A stretch of 64,000 nt of DNA. Source: Acidithiobacillus montserratensis (GTDB taxonomy: Bacteria; Pseudomonadota; Gammaproteobacteria; Acidithiobacillales; Acidithiobacillaceae). Of this stretch, positions 26,388 through 34,872 are shown one piece after another (position 1 is the first letter of the stretch; each line of letters begins with the position of its first letter). Location of the stretch: assembly GCF_018853465.1 (NCBI RefSeq), contig NZ_JABBOU010000009.1, positions 1 to 64,000 of the forward strand, given 5' to 3'. Position numbers and translations under genes: made by a program. The notes under the pieces are model-generated. The model saw only the letters and a program-made list of their open reading frames with translations. It was not told the origin of the DNA and made no database searches.

Positions 26388-27893
26388 CTAACGGTCGCAG
26401 CCGGCAATGGTGAGGCCGAAGCTGGCTTCGTTGATAGCGTAATCCATCATGTTGGTACCATGTACCGTCAGCGGGAATACGCGCCAGTTGGAAAATGAGG
26501 GAGATTTGATTTTGACCCGCTGCAGTCGCCCGTCCCGGATGCGCACGGCGTACATGAGTGTGCCCCGGGGGGTTTCCGCCCAGCCGAGGCCCTGCTGCTC
26601 TCCTGGCGGTGGCGCATATTCCGCCTGTACCGGACCGGCCTTGAGACGCCCGGATGCCTGCACCAGTAAGGCCAGGGCTTCGCGCAGGGATTCGGCGCGA
26701 ACCTCGCTGCGCGCCATGGCATCCCCTTTCTCGCGGACGGGTACGTTAAAACGTAACTTATGATATGCCGCGTAGGGATGATCCCGGCGTAAATCCCGGT
26801 CCAGTCCCGAGGCGCGGGCGACCGGGCCGGTGGCTCCCTGATCGAAGGCGGCTTCCCGGGAAAGTATCCCGGTGCCCATCAGGCGGTCCAGATGAGTCGC
26901 GGTCTGATGCAGGCGATGCAGGTAAGCTTCGCCTTCGTCGATAATGCCTTCCAGGGCGCTTGCCAGATGTTCGGCGGATAGATCCCGTCGCAGGCCACCC
27001 ACGCAGAGCAGGCTGCGCAAATAGCGGGACCCCGTCAATTGGCCCGCTAGCTGTTTGACTCGCTCTTCCATCAGAAAACCGGTGGCGGCCCCGACCTTGA
27101 GGGTGGTGGTTTTGGCCAGTTGGCCAAAATAGTGAAAATGATTATACAGTCGCTCCAGTTCCACAATGATGACGCGCAGCAGCTGCGCCCGCAGCGGTAC
27201 TTCAATGCCCCAGGCATTTTCCACCGCCTGACAGTAGGCCAGGGCGTGGCAGGCACTGCCCACACCCGATACCCGCTCAGCCAGATACACACTGCGTGCG
27301 GCATCCTGCCCCGCAAAGCGTGCTTCCATGCCCCGGTGTTTAAAAAACAGCCGGGGATGATAATGAAGAATGGCCTCGCCAATGTAGGAGTAGTGGAATT
27401 CGCCGGTTTCCACCACATCGGCGCGTACGGGTCCCCAATACAAGTCCTGTACCTGATCGCTCTGCACTTCGGGCATGCTGGGGGGCTCGTAACTTCCTTG
27501 CAAATGGCCTTGCAAATGGTCGTCTGCAGTCGTTCGGCCCAGGGGCGGCGGGGAGATGCTGAAACCTTCATGAATGATCAGGGGAAAGGGCTCGGGATGT
27601 CCGCTGAACTCAAGGCCACCCAGATCGTGCATTTCCCGTTCATACCAGCCTAAAAGCGGGACTACAGCAGCCAGGGAAGGCAGCGTATCGGTACCCCGCA
27701 CTTCCAGCAGCACAAATTCAGCGTTGCCTTTCTGACTGAGTAAATAACGGACCACACATTCCTGGTCCTCCCAGTCATGCCAAGCCATCAAAAAGCGCAT
27801 CTGCTGATTCAGACATTCCCGGGCGACATCTACGAGTTGATCTACCGTAACCAGTCGGGTGCTGCACGAATTCAATGAACTCTCCATACTCAT
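26388..27893 (-). CDS. HyfG-like large subunit of Ehr complex 2, no [NiFe] ligands
   Basis: 501 aa, NuoC-NuoD-type fusion. NuoC-like stretch WYEREMHDLGGLEFSGHPEP at 83-102; NuoD-like FFKHRGMEARFAGQ. Where hydrogenases have RxCGxC, this has RVSGVG (207-212); where they have DPCxxC before the C-terminal TDR, this has GLTIAG before CDR. So all four metal cysteines are missing; a lone Cys at the end is one position off. The start ATG overlaps by 4 nt with the F-gene stop at 27890. The longer frame to 27983 is rejected. Confidence 0.9.
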   Translation of the reverse strand: MSMESSLNSCSTRLVTVDQLVDVARECLNQQMRFLMAWHDWEDQECVVRYLLSQKGNAEFVLLEVRGTDTLPSLAAVVPLLGWYEREMHDLGGLEFSGHPEPFPLIIHEGFSISPPPLGRTTADDHLQGHLQGSYEPPSMPEVQSDQVQDLYWGPVRADVVETGEFHYSYIGEAILHYHPRLFFKHRGMEARFAGQDAARSVYLAERVSGVGSACHALAYCQAVENAWGIEVPLRAQLLRVIIVELERLYNHFHYFGQLAKTTTLKVGAATGFLMEERVKQLAGQLTGSRYLRSLLCVGGLRRDLSAEHLASALEGIIDEGEAYLHRLHQTATHLDRLMGTGILSREAAFDQGATGPVARASGLDRDLRRDHPYAAYHKLRFNVPVREKGDAMARSEVRAESLREALALLVQASGRLKAGPVQAEYAPPPGEQQGLGWAETPRGTLMYAVRIRDGRLQRVKIKSPSFSNWRVFPLTVHGTNMMDYAINEASFGLTIAGCDR

Positions 27894-29359
27894 GGCTGCA
27901 CCAGAAAAGCCTGTTGAAAAAATCCCCACAATCCGGTGGGCCACCACAAACCCAACACCAGTACCGGGATCAGTGCCAGCCACATGGGCAGAGTATTCCA
28001 GAGAGAGAGTTTCAGGGTCGGCGCCGTATCGGGTTCGGGTTCCGGTCCCCAGATCATCCGCCGGAAATGATTCATGAAAGCGGTAAAAATGAGAATGAGC
28101 AGAATCGCCATCACCCAGACCGCCCAGGGGTTGGGGCTGAGAATGCCACCACGGAGGATGGTCAGCTCCGACAAAAACAAGCCGAAGGGTGGGGCGCCGG
28201 TAATGGCGACCGCGCCGAGCAGCCAGACAGTGCCGCTCACCGGATAGTAGCGCAGCACATGCCGCATTTTGCTCATGGATTTGGTGCCGTAAGCACGCAT
28301 CATGTTGCCCGCGCCGAAAAACATCAGGGACTTGTTCAGGGAGTGATTGAGCATGTGGTACATGGCACCCGCAAAGGCAATGGCCCCGCCAAAACCGAAA
28401 CCTATGGCCAGCACCCCCATATGTTCCAGGGAGGAATAGGCGAGCATGCGTTTGGCGCCATCCTGACGGACGATGAACAGTCCGGCCACGAACAGAGAAA
28501 GCACCCCCAATACCAGCAGGGCAGTGTGGCCCATGACGCTGTAACCACCGCTATCGACAATGGCCAGAAAGCGATAAATCCCGAGCAGGGCAATATTGAG
28601 CAAGGCGCCGGAAAGCATGGCGGACACCGGAGCCGGGCCTTCGCTGTGGGCATCGGGAAGCCAGGTGTGCATGGGGGCCAGACCAACCTTGGTGCCAAAC
28701 CCTACCAGAGTCAGGAGGAAGGCCAGAAAGAGCAAGGTTTCCGGCACCTTGGGGGCAACTTCGCGGAGATTGGCCCAGGTCAGCGCATAGGTCGGTCCGA
28801 GTACAAAGGTGCCTCCCCAGTAAAACAGGATGATGCCGAGCAGAGCCAGAGCTAACCCCGCAGACACCACAATCAGGTATTTCCACGCGGCCTCAATGCA
28901 CTCCGCTTCTTTCTCAAAACCCACCAGAAAGGCACTGACAATGGTTGTAAAGTCAATCGCAATCCAGAAAATGCCCGGATTGTTCATCAATGGCGCAATG
29001 AGCATGGTCAGCGCGAAACCCGCCTGCAGGGCGTAGTATTTGTGGAGTCGCGGCTTTTCTTCAGGCAACAGGCGCATGTAGCCAATGGCATAAATGGAAG
29101 CCAGCAGGTACACCAATCCTACACAGAACAGCACCCAGGCCCCCAGCGGCGTCAGCAAAATATAGCGCGCCCCGGTAACCAGGGGCTTATCGGGTGCGGC
29201 CACCAGAATGGCCAGGGTCAGCCCAAACACGGTGATGGACGTGAGCAGATTCAGATATTCCGCCAGACGCGGGCGGCGCAGGGCCAGCATCACGATAATG
29301 GCGACACCGGGGATGATCCAAAGCGCGGCGATCAGAGCAGCAAAATTGACCATGTTCAA
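27890..29359 (-). CDS. HyfF-like antiporter subunit of Ehr complex 2
   Basis: 489 aa, NuoN/HyfF-type. Lys in GFGTKVGLAPMHTWLPDAHSEGP is present; the helix-5 acidic residue is Asp (FWIAIDFTTIVSAFLVG), where the paralog has Glu. RQDGAKRMLAYSSLEHMGV is conserved. ATGA overlaps on both sides with the E and G genes. Confidence 0.9.
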   Translation of the reverse strand: MNMVNFAALIAALWIIPGVAIIVMLALRRPRLAEYLNLLTSITVFGLTLAILVAAPDKPLVTGARYILLTPLGAWVLFCVGLVYLLASIYAIGYMRLLPEEKPRLHKYYALQAGFALTMLIAPLMNNPGIFWIAIDFTTIVSAFLVGFEKEAECIEAAWKYLIVVSAGLALALLGIILFYWGGTFVLGPTYALTWANLREVAPKVPETLLFLAFLLTLVGFGTKVGLAPMHTWLPDAHSEGPAPVSAMLSGALLNIALLGIYRFLAIVDSGGYSVMGHTALLVLGVLSLFVAGLFIVRQDGAKRMLAYSSLEHMGVLAIGFGFGGAIAFAGAMYHMLNHSLNKSLMFFGAGNMMRAYGTKSMSKMRHVLRYYPVSGTVWLLGAVAITGAPPFGLFLSELTILRGGILSPNPWAVWVMAILLILIFTAFMNHFRRMIWGPEPEPDTAPTLKLSLWNTLPMWLALIPVLVLGLWWPTGLWGFFQQAFLVQP

Positions 29360-30036
29360 CCCACCAGCTTTTGCAGGCCACGACTGCTGGTGGTGCCGGC
29401 ATGGGTCTGCAGGAAACGCACCAGCATACCGAAAGCCATGACAATGGTGAGCAGGTCGAAAATGATCACCAGTTCGAGGAGGGCTGGCATGCCCGGAACC
29501 AGAATCTGAGAGCCTAGAAAGATACCGTTTTCAATGACCAGCAAGCCGAGAATGTGACTGATGGCCTCGGAGCGTAAAATCATCATCAAAAAACCGATCA
29601 ACTTGAGACTGAACATGCAGGTCAGGGCGAGAACGGCAATATTGTCGGTCAAGTGCAGGGCAATGCCGAGTTGCCGGGACACCTCGTAGGAGAAAATGAC
29701 CAGCGCCGCACCCAGTATCATGCTGGATGAGGGTTTGAGCAGGGGGGTAAATTCCCGCTGGATATCCAGACGATTCACCAGACGGATGACCAGATAAGGC
29801 AGGAACGTTCCGCGAAACAAGGCGGTCAAGGCCGCAATGACATAAAGCTCGGGGTAATGTCCGTAATAGCCAATGGAGGCGGATATGGCGGCAATGGTCC
29901 AGGATTCTGCCGCGAAAGCGTACACATGATTTTTCAGCCAGTGGGAAGCCAGCATGACAAAGGACAGGACCAGGGCAAGAATGGCAAGCAGGCTGAACAG
30001 GGAGGTAGCCAGTGGACCCAGATGAAAGATCAGCAT
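29356..30036 (-). CDS. HyfE-like subunit of Ehr complex 2
   Basis: 226 aa, about seven helices, ending with ILGLLVIENGIFLGSQILVPG, the HyfE signature stretch also found in its paralog at 20294-20971. The Glu in this helix is retained. It is separated from the C gene by 9 nt and overlaps the F gene by 4 nt. Confidence 0.85.
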   Translation of the reverse strand: MLIFHLGPLATSLFSLLAILALVLSFVMLASHWLKNHVYAFAAESWTIAAISASIGYYGHYPELYVIAALTALFRGTFLPYLVIRLVNRLDIQREFTPLLKPSSSMILGAALVIFSYEVSRQLGIALHLTDNIAVLALTCMFSLKLIGFLMMILRSEAISHILGLLVIENGIFLGSQILVPGMPALLELVIIFDLLTIVMAFGMLVRFLQTHAGTTSSRGLQKLVG

Positions 30037-30045
30037 GTGCCGCTC

Positions 30046-30987
30046 CTAGAGTTGATCGGCCACAATGGCCAATACCGCGAAAAGAAAGGACAGTGCCAGA
30101 GGTTCCTGATAGCGGTAGAAGCGCAGCCGGGACTGCATGGTATCCACGCCCACCATCAACAGCCCGATGAACCCGTATTTTGCGAGAATGATCAGCAATG
30201 CCAGCAGTACCGAAGGAAAACTGCCGGTGGTTGATAATCCCCAGGGAAACAGAAAGACATTGAGAAAAATCGTATAGAGGATAAATTGCTTCATCCACCC
30301 CGCCCATTTCAGCAAGGCGAGGAGCGGGCCCGAATATTCGAGAATGCGCGCCTCATCAATCATGTAGATTTCGTAGGGGATGGTGGAATGAATGGGCAGG
30401 CGGTCAGTTTCCACGGTGAGCAGAATAAAAAAGGCCAGAATCAGAAAAATATGCGCCGGACTCCAGTAGGCCACGGGATTTTGGGCGAGCAGATGATTGG
30501 CCACAAAGGGCAGCATGGAGTGATCGAGAAAAGTGATGCCCACAAAAACCAGGATCAGGGTCGGTTCGGCCAGAATACCCAGCATGACGGCGCGACTGGA
30601 GCCTAAGCCCCCAAAAGGCTGGCCGGTATCCAGTCCTGCCAGCAGGATAAAAAAACTGCCCAGGGTCAGGATCAGGCCGCCCCCCAGAATGTCCCCCATA
30701 TCGGATAAGGGCAGGGGAAAATTGGTCAGCACCGGGATGAGCATAGGGACAATCAGCATCGCTGTAAAAGCAACGACTGGTGCCCAGAAGAACACCCAGG
30801 TGGCTGATTCCGGAACCAGCAGAGATTTATTAAAAAGTTTCCAGAGATCCCGGTAGGGCTGGAAAATGGAGGGACCTTGACCGCGCTGGACGCGCTCTTC
30901 CACGGTGGTGATGAAACCGTGCAGCAGGGGGGCAAGCAACATGACTGTCAGCACTTGCCCGCATTGCAGAAGGACGGAACCCAACAT
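30046..30987 (-). CDS. HyfC/NuoH-like subunit of Ehr complex 2
   Basis: 313 aa. NuoH-type features: LLHGFITTVEERVQRGQGPSI, YRDLWKLFNKS, the acidic loops ETDRLPIHSTIPYEIYMIDE and RILEYSG. First gene of operon 2; AGGGAGAG stands about 5 nt before the ATG at 30987. The longer frame to 31038 lacks signals. Paralog of 20971-21933, but with more Glu/Asp in the quinone-side loop. Confidence 0.9.
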   Translation of the reverse strand: MLGSVLLQCGQVLTVMLLAPLLHGFITTVEERVQRGQGPSIFQPYRDLWKLFNKSLLVPESATWVFFWAPVVAFTAMLIVPMLIPVLTNFPLPLSDMGDILGGGLILTLGSFFILLAGLDTGQPFGGLGSSRAVMLGILAEPTLILVFVGITFLDHSMLPFVANHLLAQNPVAYWSPAHIFLILAFFILLTVETDRLPIHSTIPYEIYMIDEARILEYSGPLLALLKWAGWMKQFILYTIFLNVFLFPWGLSTTGSFPSVLLALLIILAKYGFIGLLMVGVDTMQSRLRFYRYQEPLALSFLFAVLAIVADQL

Positions 30988-31054
30988 ACTGCTCTCCCTT
31001 GTCAGCTTGACTAATACCCAATATTCCCAAGCTTGCACTTGAGGTAGGTAGGAG

Positions 31055-31113
31055 TCATTAGCCTATAAAGGCGGTTATTGGGCGGAATCCATCGCCATAA
31101 TTTGGGCTAATGA
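31055..31113 (-). promoter_or_regulatory. Leader region of Ehr operon 2: 9-bp inverted repeat around the 32-bp block, copy 2
   Basis: Perfect arms TCATTAGCC (31055-31063) and GGCTAATGA (31105-31113) flank the 32-bp block at 31067-31098 that matches 22422-22453 at 27 of 32 positions. The minus strand here also holds a 7-codon mini-ORF (MAMDSAQ). It lies 68-126 nt upstream of the operon's first ATG. No clear -35/-10 pair is visible, unlike operon 1. Confidence 0.5.
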
Positions 31114-31158
31114 TAGGCAGAGCGCGCAGATGGGTCAAGCTTCCTGCCGGCGCTTCCC

Positions 31159-32304
31159 TCACTGAGGGCGAGCATCGGCTAAAAAGATGGCATGAGGACT
31201 GATGAAGCGGCTCAGATGCTGGGCCAGCCGGGCAGCGACCGATACGCCCTGGTCGGTGGCATCGGAGTTAAGAAAAATCACAATGGTGTCCTTGCTTTTG
31301 GGGGCATAGATGATTACGGATTCGTAACCCGCCTGACGGCTGGCATTGCCAACCCAGCCGTTATTGTCCAGGGATCCCCAGCGATAATGTATAGGGGTGT
31401 TTTTTTCATCAGCGGAATGGGGCTTAAAAGAATTCAGAACCGGCGTGTAGGGTTGCAGGTTGGCATTGATCCTCGCCCAGCGCCGCATGTCCTCTGCGGA
31501 CCCGGTCACGGCGCCTGCAGCCCAGAACTGTGAAGGATTCCAGGTGGTCGCAGACAATTTATTGGATTTATTGATTGTGTGACCGATTGCTTCCAGCAAG
31601 GGGTCGGCGAAGCTGGTCGAAAAATGGGTGTTGTGTAACTTGTGGGGTTGCAAAATCTGCTCGGCAATGACCTGGGACAAGGGCTTGCCCGTGACTTTTT
31701 CAATAATCAGGCCGAGAACGATGCTGTTGGTGGCAGAATACGCAAAGCGGCTTCCGGGCTTGAATAATAGGGGTTGGGCAAAACTGTAGTGCAACAGTTG
31801 CTCAGGACTCAAGCGGGTTTCCGGATGGGTTTTAATTTCCTGGATAAAAGCCGGGTCACTCAGGTAATCCGGCAGTCCGCTGCGCATCTCGGCGAGGTCG
31901 GCCACCGTAATGACGTTACCCTCCGGAACTCCTTGCAGGTACTTTGACACCGGGTCCTGGAGCTGGATTTTCCCGGCTCGGGCTAGTTCCAGGGCTGCGC
32001 GCACGGTCAAAGCGCTGCTGACCTGGCCGACCGGCATAAGCATACGTGTGGTCATGGGGGTCTTTTTGGTTAAATCGGCGTCACCAAAAGCCCGCAAATA
32101 GGCGGGGCGGCCATTTTGCCAGATGCCGACAATGGCTCCCGGCACGGCGGCCTTGTGCAGACTCTCGGCAATATATTGCGAATATAAGGTGGTGGTATTG
32201 TGGAATCCGGAAAGTCCCGAAAAACCTGTAGCCTGCGCCGATACCGCCGCCGTCATGCCCGATAACACTACGGCAGACAAGAAGAATCGTTTGATAAAAA
32301 TCAT
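31159..32304 (-). CDS. Exported serine-hydrolase/beta-lactamase-fold protein lacking catalytic motifs
   Basis: 381 aa with a signal peptide (cut near VSAQA-T). Overall it follows the class C beta-lactamase/esterase family (ELARAGKIQLQDPVSKYL, ITVADLAEMRSGLPDYL, FKPGSRFAYS, IIEKVTGKPL). But the SxxK nucleophile motif is Gln94-Val-Ser-Ser97, YxN is YSA (189-191), and the late HxG is replaced (RQAG). I therefore call it a probable pseudoenzyme, perhaps a binding protein. The start was set at ATG 32304 after AAGGA; the frame runs 7 codons further. Divergent from the next gene, with 247 nt between. Confidence 0.75.
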   Translation of the reverse strand: MIFIKRFFLSAVVLSGMTAAVSAQATGFSGLSGFHNTTTLYSQYIAESLHKAAVPGAIVGIWQNGRPAYLRAFGDADLTKKTPMTTRMLMPVGQVSSALTVRAALELARAGKIQLQDPVSKYLQGVPEGNVITVADLAEMRSGLPDYLSDPAFIQEIKTHPETRLSPEQLLHYSFAQPLLFKPGSRFAYSATNSIVLGLIIEKVTGKPLSQVIAEQILQPHKLHNTHFSTSFADPLLEAIGHTINKSNKLSATTWNPSQFWAAGAVTGSAEDMRRWARINANLQPYTPVLNSFKPHSADEKNTPIHYRWGSLDNNGWVGNASRQAGYESVIIYAPKSKDTIVIFLNSDATDQGVSVAARLAQHLSRFISPHAIFLADARPQ

Positions 32305-32551
32305 GGCATTCAGGTCCTTTTGCAAGAGAGCTTTGACGGGTGAATAAGATGCAGCCGCGAATATATCGGGTTGCCGTTCGTTCCCTAGAATACCGCCAGC
32401 GTATCATTCAAACAAATGCAGCCCCTGAAGGGCGTCATGGATCAGTGATATGACCAGGATGTTCAAGGGCTTCATTATGGGGAGGGTTTCAGCTATAAAC
32501 CATCAATAGTAAGTACAACATATGGGTTTTATTCACAAAGAGGAAGTGACT

Positions 32552-33604
32552 ATGAAAAAAAGGCTGCATTGGGTTTTATTGGGCGGGGTCGCGGCGTTGC
32601 TGTCAGCGGGCGCGGCCAATGCCTGCACTCGGGTGGTCTACCATGGCAAAGATGATCTGGTCATCACGGGCCGCACTATGGACTGGAAAGATCCCATGCA
32701 TTCACGGGTGTGGATTTTCCCTCGGGGGTTGGCCCACGAAGGCGGTGCCGGACGCAATTCCATTCACTGGACTTCCAAATATGGCAGTGTCGTGGTGACT
32801 TCCCTCCAAGCCGGGGTAAGTGATGGCATGAACCAGAAAGGGCTGGTGGCCAACATGCTATGGTTGGCGGGAAGCAAGTATCCTGATGATTGTGGCAAGG
32901 AACCGCGTTTGAGTATTGCCGCCTGGGCACAGTATTTCCTGGATAATTTTTCTTCGGTTAAGGAAGCAGTTGCCTCTATCAAGGCCTATCCGATGTGTGT
33001 CGTATCCGACCGGATTCCGGGTACGGATCGTTATACGACCCTTCATCTGTCCATTTCCGATGCCAATGGCAACAGCGCCATTTTTGAATATATTGATGGC
33101 AAGCTGGTGATCCATGAAGGACGGGAATATCAGGTGATGACCAATGATCCTGAATATTCGCAGCAGTTAGCCATTGAAAAATACTGGAATCAGATTGGCG
33201 GGACCACTTTCCTGCCAGGGACCAATCGTGCCGCTGACCGCTTTGCCCGGGCAGAATTCTATATTCATGCCATTCCCAAAACGGCCAACCAGTCTGAAGG
33301 AGTGGCAGAGGTGATGAGCGTGATGAACAACGTCTCTGTGCCTATGGGCATTTCCACGCCGGGGCAACCCAATATTTCCTCCACGCGCTGGCGGGTGGTG
33401 GCAGACCAGACCGGTCTGAAGTACTACTATAATCCGGTAAGCACTATGGATACTTTTTGGGTGAACCTGAATAAGGCCGATCTCAAAAAAGGGGCACCGG
33501 AGTTGCAATTGCCCATGGGTCAGGGGCAGGTTTATTCCGGTGATGTGACGGCAGATTTCAAGCCCGTCAGCAAGCCTTTTGAGTTTGTGTCCGTATCCCC
33601 GTAA
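32552..33604 (+). CDS. Exported linear amide C-N hydrolase (choloylglycine hydrolase/penicillin V acylase family)
   Basis: 350 aa. A signal peptide ends in ANA followed directly by Cys25, the family's N-terminal nucleophile after cleavage (Ntn hydrolase). Arg41 and Asp44 in ITGRTMDW, and later VSDGMNQKGLVANMLW, fit the known active site. Members hydrolyse bile-salt amides, penicillin V or acyl-homoserine lactones; in this organism the substrate is unknown. GAGGAAG lies before ATG 32552. Opposite in direction to the beta-lactamase-fold gene. Confidence 0.87.
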   Translation: MKKRLHWVLLGGVAALLSAGAANACTRVVYHGKDDLVITGRTMDWKDPMHSRVWIFPRGLAHEGGAGRNSIHWTSKYGSVVVTSLQAGVSDGMNQKGLVANMLWLAGSKYPDDCGKEPRLSIAAWAQYFLDNFSSVKEAVASIKAYPMCVVSDRIPGTDRYTTLHLSISDANGNSAIFEYIDGKLVIHEGREYQVMTNDPEYSQQLAIEKYWNQIGGTTFLPGTNRAADRFARAEFYIHAIPKTANQSEGVAEVMSVMNNVSVPMGISTPGQPNISSTRWRVVADQTGLKYYYNPVSTMDTFWVNLNKADLKKGAPELQLPMGQGQVYSGDVTADFKPVSKPFEFVSVSP

Positions 33605-33625
33605 AAAAGTCAGCCCTGAGGGGCT
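33605..33625 (-). terminator. Hairpin terminator of the glycosyltransferase operon
   Basis: In the minus-strand RNA AGCCC-ctca-GGGCT is followed by GAC and a run of six U. It lies between two convergent genes and fits as terminator for the operon at 33647-36585. Confidence 0.5.
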
Positions 33626-33646
33626 TGCAGCAAAGGGCGATTTTGC

Positions 33647-34867
33647 CTAAAACGCCCAATGCCCGGATATGAAAAAGGCTGCCTGAAGAATGAGGGCAGC
33701 CGCTTCTGCAATCAGCAACAGGCGCGGCCAGATGCGTTGGGTCGCGCTCTGAAACAACCAACCTGCCGCCAGAAACAGAGGCAGGTTGAGGTAAAGCAGA
33801 CGATAAGTGGATACGGGCCCCTGAGCGGCAGCCTGAAACCAGAGGTAAGCCCCAATCAGCGCGATGCTGATGATCAGCAAGGACCATTGGCGGCGTCGCC
33901 ATAACACTCCCAAAGTAATCAGATTGGCCAGCAAGACCAAAGCGTTCATCAGAAAATAGACACTGCGTGCCGGGTTCAGCACCGTCGGCTGAAGGAGTAA
34001 CGACTGGATCAGCGGTGTATAGTCGCCACCCCAGAAGGGATAGAGCTCCAGGATGTTTTGCAGCTTTTGCAGCGGTGACAAATGGCCGATATACGGACCG
34101 TGGGCGACCACAAATGCCCAAGGGGTTCGAAACAGGTACCATTGATAAATCATGAACAATATGAGGCCACTGCAGGCAATAATGCCGAGGCCCAGGCTTT
34201 TCAACGCCCGGATCCATCCGGGATATTGTCGGGCCGTCCAGAGGCGCCAAAGTACAACCAGCCAGGTGCCGAAGGCGAAAAAGACCATCAATGGCCCCGC
34301 CGCCGTGCCTATGCCGGCCCAGAGCGCAGCCTGAAAATGCCGTTGCCGGTGCAGGGCGAGTAAGGTGGCAATAGCCAGGCAGTTCATCAAGGACGTGGGA
34401 TAAGCGCTGATAAAAAAAGCAGCGGCGGGATAAAGGGCGTAGGTCAGGGTGGCAAAAGCAGCACTTTCGGCGTCCATCCAGGCTGTAGCAAGGCGCTGGA
34501 ACAGGAAGATCGAAACCACGCCCCCCAAAATGGCCATCCCGATACCAATGGCAGGTATCGGAATCGGCAAAATCAGACCAAGACCTGCGCATATGGCCGG
34601 GTAGAGTGGAAAAAAGATGATGTTCTGGCCAAAATCAGCATGGGGTATGTACTGATAACCCTGAGTGGCAATATTCATATACCACTTGGCATCCCAGTTG
34701 ATGAGCGCTTGCGCCAGCGAACCTGACACGGGATCAAGACCACGACTGAACAGGTAATAGCCGACCCAGGTTCCCACATAAATGGCCAGAGCACTGAGGG
34801 CGATGGCCAGAACGGAGTCGCGCCAGTTCTGCGCTGTTTTACGGATGGAAATACTGGGCCCGGGCAT
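33647..34867 (-). CDS. PIG-V-like mannosyltransferase-family membrane protein
   Basis: 406 aa polytopic protein with about 10 helices. An early periplasmic loop carries NWDAKWYMNIATQGY, the WDxxxY-type acidic motif of GPI mannosyltransferase 2/PIG-V-like GT-C enzymes, followed by FFPLYP. It would use a lipid-linked sugar donor. Starts 5 nt after the ArnT-like stop, with AAGGAA in front of the ATG. Acceptor unknown. Confidence 0.72.
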   Translation of the reverse strand: MPGPSISIRKTAQNWRDSVLAIALSALAIYVGTWVGYYLFSRGLDPVSGSLAQALINWDAKWYMNIATQGYQYIPHADFGQNIIFFPLYPAICAGLGLILPIPIPAIGIGMAILGGVVSIFLFQRLATAWMDAESAAFATLTYALYPAAAFFISAYPTSLMNCLAIATLLALHRQRHFQAALWAGIGTAAGPLMVFFAFGTWLVVLWRLWTARQYPGWIRALKSLGLGIIACSGLILFMIYQWYLFRTPWAFVVAHGPYIGHLSPLQKLQNILELYPFWGGDYTPLIQSLLLQPTVLNPARSVYFLMNALVLLANLITLGVLWRRRQWSLLIISIALIGAYLWFQAAAQGPVSTYRLLYLNLPLFLAAGWLFQSATQRIWPRLLLIAEAAALILQAAFFISGHWAF

Positions 34868-34872
34868 GCACG

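Noticed and set aside
27875-28855. 326-aa plus-strand frame
   Set aside because: Antisense to the HyfF-like gene; Gln/His-rich low-complexity composition typical of shadows.
14392-30987. Functional group 4 [NiFe] hydrogenase or formate hydrogenlyase
   Set aside because: Neither large subunit has any of the four metal-binding cysteines, and no hydrogenase maturation or formate dehydrogenase genes are near.
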